9,554 bases of DNA from JAZNBI01 sp045586995 (GTDB lineage: Bacteria; Bacillota; Clostridia; Oscillospirales; CAG-272), in NCBI GenBank assembly GCA_045586995.1, contig JAZNBI010000097.1, positions 1 through 9,554 on the forward strand, read 5' to 3'. The notes beneath the pieces were generated by a model. It was given only the letters and a program-made list of their open reading frames with translations. It was not told where the DNA came from and did not search any database. The first letter of the stretch is position 1, and each line of letters starts with the position of its first letter. Shown here in pieces: positions 5,554-9,554 of the stretch. A program made the translations under genes and the position numbers.

Positions 5554-5933
5554 AAGGCATAGAATTCTGAATGCTCCTTTGCGTACGGATTCCAGCCGAT
5601 CTTTTTCAAGAATCGTGTGAATGCAGTGTTCTTCAATGGTATGTAAAATCTTGTATGGTGAGTGGGCGTGAAAAATTCAAAAAAAGGAAAACATCTGCCG
5701 CCAATGCATTTTAATCTGCCCTCTCGTTGTTCGGGCGATATGCCTTGCGCCAAATCAAAGTTTTTAGCGCATTCGTCGAGATTGATTTTTTGAGTCCTGC
5801 CGTAATCGTTTTTGAAAATCAATTCTTGCGAGGTGATTTCAATGATATTTCCAAACGGTATTTTTATTACAGTAGCTTCGTTCTCTATATGATATGCCTC
5901 TTGAATTGCTTTGTAAAATTCGTCCCAACTCAT
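5505..5933 (-). CDS. Hypothetical protein of the accessory island
   Basis: 142 residues, soluble, with no membrane segment. I recognise no family. An N-terminal beta-rich part (ATVIKIPFGNIIEITSQELIF) is followed by an acidic/amphipathic middle, then GRLKCIGGRCFPFFEFFTP (two Cys, cluster of Phe) and a basic C-terminal part (RFLKKIGWNPYAKEHSEFYAFQKKLNALGF). The start is supported by AGGTGG about 8 bases before the ATG. The gene has its own good promoter at 5957-5985. It precedes the methyltransferase gene on the same strand but is separated from it by a strong terminator and a 365-base junction, so they are probably not one transcript. Whether it belongs to the same functional module is open. 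Confidence 0.75.
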   Translation of the reverse strand: MSWDEFYKAIQEAYHIENEATVIKIPFGNIIEITSQELIFKNDYGRTQKINLDECAKNFDLAQGISPEQREGRLKCIGGRCFPFFEFFTPTHHTRFYIPLKNTAFTRFLKKIGWNPYAKEHSEFYAFQKKLNALGFTSLDLT

Positions 5934-5956
5934 GTTTTCACCACCTTTCCGCCCTT

Positions 5957-5985
5957 ATTATATCACACTTTCAGAGATAAATCAA
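5957..5985 (-). promoter_or_regulatory. Sigma-A promoter of the 142-residue gene
   Basis: TTGATT (5980-5985) and a perfect TATAAT (5957-5962) are separated by 17 bases on the minus strand, about 25 bases before the start codon. The -35 box touches the edge of the hairpin array, so the repeat may supply or shield it. Confidence 0.8.
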
Positions 5986-6178
5986 GGCGGAGCCTTGTAT
6001 AGAATCAATGAAATCGTGCTACGCACGATGAAATCCGAGCAAGCTCGGATGAAATCTTCGGCGTACCGCCTCAGATGAAATTAAATCCGTCCTAATTATC
6101 CCGACGAAGTCGGATTTCATCACGAAGTGATTTCATCTCACGCAAGTGGGATTTATCCCGTCCGCAAGGACGGATTTA
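5984..6178. repeat. Array of small hairpins with ATGAAATC/GATTTCAT spacer words
   Basis: At least seven short hairpins stand in a row, among them CAAGGC/GCCTTG (5984-5998), ATCGTGC/GCACGAT (6013-6029), ATCCGAGC/GCTCGGAT (6033-6050), CGAC/GTCG (6102-6112), TCAC/GTGA (6120-6130) and CCGTCC-GCAA-GGACGG (6158-6173). The left half separates them with ATGAAATC (6008, 6028, 6049, variant 6075) and the right half with its complement GATTTCAT (6113, 6129, variant 6150), so the array is mirrored. An 11-bp perfect inverted repeat, TAAATCCGTCC (6082-6092) with its complement (6168-6178), encloses the right half and may be the end of one repeat unit. No coding capacity is seen. It fits a REP/MITE-type repeat of Clostridia. 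Confidence 0.7.
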
Positions 6179-6182
6179 GTTG

Positions 6183-6226
6183 AAAAAAAGCACACATTGT
6201 CCCCGTAGACAAATGTGTGCTTTTTT
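6183..6226. terminator. Bidirectional terminator after tRNA-Ser
   Basis: The stem AAAAAAGCACACATT-GTC pairs with GACAAATGTGTGCTTTTTT, with one bulged base and a 6-base loop. Both sides carry runs suited to intrinsic termination. It begins 1 base after the CCA end of the tRNA, read on the minus strand. Confidence 0.85.
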
Positions 6227-6227
6227 C

Positions 6228-6319
6228 TGGCGGAGAAGGAGAGATTTGAACTCTCGCGCCGGTATTACCGACCTACACCCTTAGCAGGGGCGCCTCTTCG
6301 GCCACTTGAGTACTTCTCC
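6228..6319 (-). tRNA. tRNA-Ser, anticodon GCU
   Basis: A 92-base class II tRNA. The acceptor stem is GGAGAAG/CTTCTCC with discriminator G and an encoded CCA. A D-arm with AAGTGGC follows. The anticodon stem CGCCC/GGGTG encloses loop CTGCTAA (anticodon at 6283-6285, reading AGC and AGU). The long variable arm typical of tRNA-Ser is present. The T-arm is GAGAG-TTCAAAT-CTCTC. It is transcribed alone from a consensus promoter and stopped by the adjacent terminator. The plus-strand frame opposite it is an artefact of the tRNA sequence. Confidence 0.97.
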
Positions 6320-6323
6320 GTAC

Positions 6324-6352
6324 CGTCTGACTGCCGTTATCTCCGTCAGACG
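6324..6352 (-). promoter_or_regulatory. Hairpin in the tRNA-Ser precursor leader
   Basis: CGTCTGAC (6324-6331) and its exact complement (6345-6352) form an 8-bp stem directly between the promoter and the mature tRNA 5' end, which is 4 bases away. It may guide RNase P processing or merely be a small palindrome; no role is established here. Confidence 0.5.
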
Positions 6353-6358
6353 AATTAT

Positions 6359-6387
6359 ATTATAATATATTTAATTCAAATTGTCAA
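6359..6387 (-). promoter_or_regulatory. Perfect sigma-A promoter of tRNA-Ser
   Basis: TTGACA (6382-6387) and TATAAT (6359-6364) with a 17-base spacer on the minus strand exactly match the consensus, as expected for a strongly expressed stable RNA. Confidence 0.93.
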
Positions 6388-6420
6388 GACCTTTTTAATG
6401 TTTGTTTTATAAGATAAAAT

Positions 6421-6903
6421 TTATTTTTCTCGAAAAACCAAAAGCTTGCTTAAAACATAGTTTGAAATAACCACGAAAACCGCAGCGCAAAGCTTTGAGA
6501 TCACGTCGGCGGTCACGGCAAAGCCGAAAATATAGATCGGCTGATACCCACCCTTAAACAAAAAATACACGGCTAGGAAGGTTATCAGAGTGTCAAGGCC
6601 GAGCGTTGCCAAGCGTGAAGCCGAGAATACCGCAAGCTGTTTAAACACTTCTTTGCGCTCGTTTTCGGCGTTTTGAAAAACCCACTTTTTATTGGTGAAG
6701 AACGCAAAGAGAACCGCCGCTATCCAATGGATGATCTGTGCTGCAAGCCGTACCCAATAATATTCGGGTGCTTCGGGGTCTATCAGTAACACGTTTTCGC
6801 CGAGAAACAGTATCGCGAAATAGACCGCCAGCCCTACAAAGGTCGTGAGCGCGCCGAAAATCAAATACATTATTATTTCGCGATACTTTTCTTTTATATA
6901 CAT
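6421..6903 (-). CDS. GtrA-like family membrane protein
   Basis: 160 residues with four membrane helices (about 11-35, 52-70, 98-117 and 129-153), the standard GtrA layout. Characteristic motifs are FAFFTNKKWVF after helix 2 and the echoing NYVLSKLLVFREK at the C-terminus. The family is linked to moving or handling polyprenyl-linked sugars for cell-surface glycosylation; the substrate here is unknown. I chose the ATG at 6901-6903 because AGAGG lies 5 bases upstream. A TTG at 6919-6921 overlapping the cysS stop would add six residues but has no ribosome site. The gene overlaps the 3' end of cysS and is the last gene of the cysteine operon, so it is probably under T-box control, although its function has no evident link to cysteine. 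Confidence 0.9.
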   Translation of the reverse strand: MYIKEKYREIIMYLIFGALTTFVGLAVYFAILFLGENVLLIDPEAPEYYWVRLAAQIIHWIAAVLFAFFTNKKWVFQNAENERKEVFKQLAVFSASRLATLGLDTLITFLAVYFLFKGGYQPIYIFGFAVTADVISKLCAAVFVVISNYVLSKLLVFREK

Positions 6904-6917
6904 TTCTGCCTCTTTGA

Positions 6918-8348
6918 TCAATTTATTTTATACTGAGTTCCTTGCGGAGTATCTATCAGCGTGACTCCCTTGTCTGCAAGATATGCTCTTATACGGTCTG
7001 CCTCGGCGTAATTTTTTTCCTTCTTTGCCGCTGCGCGCTGAGAAATAAGCTCTTCTATTTCGGAGGTGTCCACGTTGGATTTGCTTTCATTTGCGGAGGT
7101 TGCATTTTCGCGCATTTGCTTTGCGTTTTCAATTAAATCGAGCGAAAGCACGCGGTCAAAATCCGCAATGAGAGCCAGCTTTTCGGCATCCGAGATACCT
7201 GCCTTAAGAACGTCGTACAGACAGGTGATGGCAAGGGAGGTATTCAAGTCATTGCCAAGCACCGACTCAAAATTATCACGAAGCTTTTTTGCGTCCTCGC
7301 CAAGAGATATATTGCCGTCCGACTCCTTGAGCGCAGCGATTCGAGAAACGAGCTTATTATACGATTGCGCGGCGTTGTCGAGCGCCTCGTAGGAAAATAC
7401 CAAGGATTTACGGTAATGCGAGAGCAGACAGAAAAATCTGTAAACTATGGGCAAATATCCCTTCGATTCGAGCAGAGAAACCGTCAGAAATTCTCCGCTT
7501 GATTTGCTCATTTTTCCGCTCGTGGTGTTAAGGTGAAGGACGTGGAACCAATAATTGCACCACTTATGTCCCGTATACGCCTCGCTTTGAGCAATTTCAT
7601 TAGTGTGATGCGGAAAAGCGTTGTCGATACCGCCGCAGTGAATGTCGAGATATTCGCCAAGATATTTCATACTGATACAGGAGCATTCGATATGCCAGCC
7701 GGGGTATCCTATACCCCAAGGGCTATCCCATTTAAGCTCCTGATCGTCAAACTTCGACTTTGTGAACCATAATACGAAATCCGCCTTGTTGCGCTTATTG
7801 GTATCCTCACCGACGCCCTCACGCGCGCCGACGACGAGGTCTTCATCTCGGAAATCGTTGAATACGTAATAATTTTTCAGCTTTGAAGTGTCAAAATATA
7901 TATTTCCGCCCGCCTCGTATGCAAAGCCCTTTTCAATAAGCGATTCGATAACGTGAATAAAGTCGTCTATACATCCGGTTGCGGGCTGAACGAAATCGGG
8001 TGTTTTGATGTTGAGCTTTTTGCAATCCTCAAAGAAGGCATCGGTATAAAATTTTGCAATCTGTAAAACGGTTTTATGCTCGCGCTTTGCGCCCTTGAGC
8101 ATCTTATCCTCGCCCGTATCCGCGTCGCTTGTCAGATGTCCGACGTCGGTGATATTCATAACGCGCGTGACGTCATAGCCCGAATAACGAAAGAATTTTT
8201 CGAGCACGTCCTCCATAATATATGAACGGAGGTTGCCTATATGCGCAAAGTGATATACGGTAGGACCGCAGGTATACATCTTTATCTTGCCCGGTTCATT
8301 TGGAATAAATTCCTCTTTTTTTCTTGAAATCGAATTGTATAATTGCAT
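6918..8348 (-). CDS. cysS: Cysteinyl-tRNA synthetase
   Basis: 476 residues, near the usual 460-470 for bacterial CysRS. It charges tRNA-Cys with cysteine in the cytoplasm. Class I signatures are complete: the CGPTVYHFAHIGN block, with HIGN (36-39) as the HIGH motif, and GKMSKSSG, with KMSKS at 279-283. Zinc and cysteine recognition ligands are C27, C222 in GWHIECSC, H247 in FPHHTNEIAQSE, and E251. The C-terminal part (about 320-476) is the helical anticodon-binding region, ending in a typical AAKKEKNYAEADRIRAYLADKGVTLIDTPQGTQY segment. The start ATG has AAAGG 8 bases upstream. cysE ends 2 bases before this ATG, so the two are coupled. A T-box ahead of cysE would control both according to tRNA-Cys charging. 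Confidence 0.98.
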   Translation of the reverse strand: MQLYNSISRKKEEFIPNEPGKIKMYTCGPTVYHFAHIGNLRSYIMEDVLEKFFRYSGYDVTRVMNITDVGHLTSDADTGEDKMLKGAKREHKTVLQIAKFYTDAFFEDCKKLNIKTPDFVQPATGCIDDFIHVIESLIEKGFAYEAGGNIYFDTSKLKNYYVFNDFRDEDLVVGAREGVGEDTNKRNKADFVLWFTKSKFDDQELKWDSPWGIGYPGWHIECSCISMKYLGEYLDIHCGGIDNAFPHHTNEIAQSEAYTGHKWCNYWFHVLHLNTTSGKMSKSSGEFLTVSLLESKGYLPIVYRFFCLLSHYRKSLVFSYEALDNAAQSYNKLVSRIAALKESDGNISLGEDAKKLRDNFESVLGNDLNTSLAITCLYDVLKAGISDAEKLALIADFDRVLSLDLIENAKQMRENATSANESKSNVDTSEIEELISQRAAAKKEKNYAEADRIRAYLADKGVTLIDTPQGTQYKIN

Positions 8349-8350
8349 TA

Positions 8351-9118
8351 TCAGTACCTTTCCTTTTTGTCGGCTTTTGTTTTTTTCGTTGCTTTTTTCT
8401 CGGTGTCAAGCTTTTTTTCAAGCTCTGCAATTCGCATTTTTAATCTGCAAAGCTCTTGTGATATCGGGTCGGGAATGTGTATCTGGTCAAGATCGTCGGT
8501 TTTTACGCCGTCCTTGCGTACGACTCGTGCGGGAATACCGACTGCGGTTGACGCTTCCGGAATTTCCTCAAGCACCACAGCGCCTGCCGCGATTTTAGAA
8601 TCGTTTCCGATTTTAAACGGGCCGAGGATCTTTGCTCCTGCGCCGATCATAACGTTATTTCCTATAGTAGGATGGCGCTTTCCCGAATCCTTTCCCGTAC
8701 CTCCGAGCGTAACCCCTTGATAGATAGTGCAGTTGTCGCCTATTTCCGCGGTTTCTCCGATAACAACGCCAGCGCCGTGGTCTATGAAAAGCCCCGAGCC
8801 GATTTTTGCGCCGGGGTGTATCTCAATCCCCGTAATATGTCTTGCAAATTGGCTTATCAAACGCGCCGAGAAGAAATGACGGCTGATGTAAAGCCGATGC
8901 GCCACGCGGTATGCAAGCACGGCGTGAACTCCCGAATAAAGGAACAAGACCTCGGCGTTACTTTTTGCGGCAGGGTCGCGCTCGCGAATTGCGGCAACGT
9001 CGCTTTTTATTTCACGGTAAAGCTCATTTTTCAGCTTTATCATATTGTTTATTGACTTTCGGACGGTTTTAACTGCACGTTCGAGATTTTTATTTGCAGT
9101 TGAAAATTCTTTTGACAT
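8351..9118 (-). CDS. cysE: Serine O-acetyltransferase
   Basis: 255 residues. It makes O-acetylserine from serine and acetyl-CoA, the committed step of cysteine synthesis. The N-terminal helical domain (about 27-95, ELYREIKSDVAAIRERDPAA to RLISQFARHITG) is followed by a left-handed hexapeptide-repeat beta-helix (about 98-200). Catalytic residues fit the family: IHPGAKIGSGLFIDHGAGVVIGE with H114, D113 nearby, and H149 in KRHPTIG. The acetyl-CoA loop GVTLGGTGK is at 136-143. The protein ends in an unusually charged tail (about 220-255, lysine-rich coiled coil) in place of the common short C-terminal peptide that binds cysteine synthase. The start ATG has AAGGTG about 8 bases upstream. It is the first gene of the T-box operon, 2 bases ahead of cysS. 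Confidence 0.97.
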   Translation of the reverse strand: MSKEFSTANKNLERAVKTVRKSINNMIKLKNELYREIKSDVAAIRERDPAAKSNAEVLFLYSGVHAVLAYRVAHRLYISRHFFSARLISQFARHITGIEIHPGAKIGSGLFIDHGAGVVIGETAEIGDNCTIYQGVTLGGTGKDSGKRHPTIGNNVMIGAGAKILGPFKIGNDSKIAAGAVVLEEIPEASTAVGIPARVVRKDGVKTDDLDQIHIPDPISQELCRLKMRIAELEKKLDTEKKATKKTKADKKERY

Positions 9119-9170
9119 ATAATTGCACCTTATGCGCGGTATTTTTCGACGGTAAAAATATTTTAAAAAT

Positions 9171-9409
9171 CAAAAACGCCTCTGTACCGTCGGGTACAGA
9201 GGCGTGATAACGCGGTTCCACTCTGCTTTACGGCAAATTATTGCCGCCTTTAAAGCCCTTAACGCAGGCAGACGTTTTTTGCTACGTATCGCAAAAAAAT
9301 TCTCACAGATGCACACACCGTTCTTTCCATATACCGCTTTCAGCCGATGACGGTAATTCTCTGAATGGATTTCGGACGGCTTCTTTCCGCTCATCGAAAT
9401 TATATATTC
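9171..9409 (-). ncRNA. T-box leader (cysteine) upstream of cysE-cysS
   Basis: The leader is read on the minus strand. The T-box sequence AGAGTGGAACCGCG is at 9211-9224. A 12-bp terminator stem (9177-9188 with 9193-9204), followed by TTTTTG, lies directly behind it, and the T-box AGAG can pair with CTCT in the stem to form the antiterminator. Upstream, stem I has the CAGAGAA...GGCUGAAAGC distal-loop pattern. Its 3' side carries GTGTGCATCTGTGAGA, where TGC (9311-9313) is the likely specifier codon, that is, cysteine. Uncharged tRNA-Cys would pair there and allow read-through into cysE-cysS. The class of element is certain; the specifier assignment is made by eye and by the genes controlled. The open frame across it is not a gene. 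Confidence 0.93.
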
Positions 9410-9415
9410 ATTTAC

Positions 9416-9444
9416 ATTATACACGCAAAAATATTTTTTGTAAA
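9416..9444 (-). promoter_or_regulatory. Sigma-A promoter of the T-box/cysE/cysS/gtrA operon
   Basis: TTTACA (9439-9444) and TATAAT (9416-9421) are 17 bases apart on the minus strand. Transcription would start near 9409, just ahead of T-box stem I. Confidence 0.8.
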
Positions 9445-9527
9445 TACTTTTTGAGAAAATACTTTTTATATTTTGAATTTTATGCCGAAATATGAAGCGC
9501 TGTTCGATAAATTATAGCGCACCTCTC

Positions 9528-9554
9528 TTGATTTTTTTCTGAAAAGTGGTATAA
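9528..9554 (+). promoter_or_regulatory. Possible outward promoter at the window end
   Basis: TTGATT (9528-9533) is followed after 16 bases by TATAA, cut by the window edge. It could start a plus-strand gene beyond the window. Otherwise 9445-9554 is AT-rich with no gene. Confidence 0.3.

Noticed and set aside
5984..6178. CRISPR array, because of the regularly spaced short repeats.
   Set aside because: The repeats are only 8 bases, change orientation at the middle, and the spacers are themselves hairpins; no cas genes are present.
6215..6412. A plus-strand frame of 65 codons.
   Set aside because: It is the reverse complement of tRNA-Ser and its terminator, a well-known source of false proteins.
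6924..9055. Several plus-strand frames of 64-127 codons opposite cysS and cysE.
   Set aside because: They are shadows of two well-supported genes, with no motifs or ribosome sites.
9170..9424. Short frames on both strands across the T-box leader.
   Set aside because: The sequence is explained by stem I, the T-box motif and the terminator.

Overview
The window looks like a chromosomal segment of a low-to-mid GC Gram-positive anaerobe of the class Clostridia, probably a gut Oscillospiraceae/Ruminococcaceae-type bacterium. This is inferred from strong AGGAGG-type ribosome binding sites, near-consensus sigma-A promoters, a cysteine T-box in front of cysE-cysS, an encoded-CCA tRNA-Ser, and GC-rich hairpin repeats scattered between genes. 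No species can be assigned from the sequence alone. Almost all genes lie on the minus strand; the main exception is a small XRE regulator.

Region 1 (about 1-1500): a minus-strand membrane-protein operon, transcribed from a perfect TTGACA-17-TATAAT promoter. It encodes a two-helix membrane protein, then a zinc-finger (B-box-like) plus TM2-domain protein, then a DUF2752 protein cut by the window start. A helix-turn-helix (XRE) regulator diverges from it. The 140-bp intergenic region carries repeated GTTAATG words that could be its operator. A short orphan reading frame and a strong terminator follow the regulator.

Region 2 (about 1670-3184): a small unrecognised protein, a compact MITE-like hairpin element with imperfect terminal inverted repeats, and an SMP-30/gluconolactonase-family sugar-lactone hydrolase whose start is best placed at a GTG with a good ribosome binding site.

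Region 3 (about 3224-5985): the accessory island. An unrecognised 142-residue protein is followed by a long palindromic terminator and a short plus-strand frame that resembles the first residues of a large serine recombinase, probably an integration scar. Next come a beta-class DNA methyltransferase (TSPPY motif) and, 2 nt downstream, a 368-residue protein with DHH-phosphoesterase-like motifs (DSDG, LD, GHH). The methyltransferase and DHH-like protein look translationally coupled and are the best candidate here for an undescribed modification/defence-type pair.

Region 4 (about 5984-6390): an array of small hairpins built on alternating ATGAAATC/GATTTCAT words, a terminator, and tRNA-Ser(GCU) with its own consensus promoter.

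Region 5 (about 6421-9444): a conserved housekeeping operon of T-box(Cys), cysE (serine O-acetyltransferase), cysS (cysteinyl-tRNA synthetase) and a GtrA-like membrane protein. Low charged tRNA-Cys would raise both cysteine synthesis and cysteine charging.
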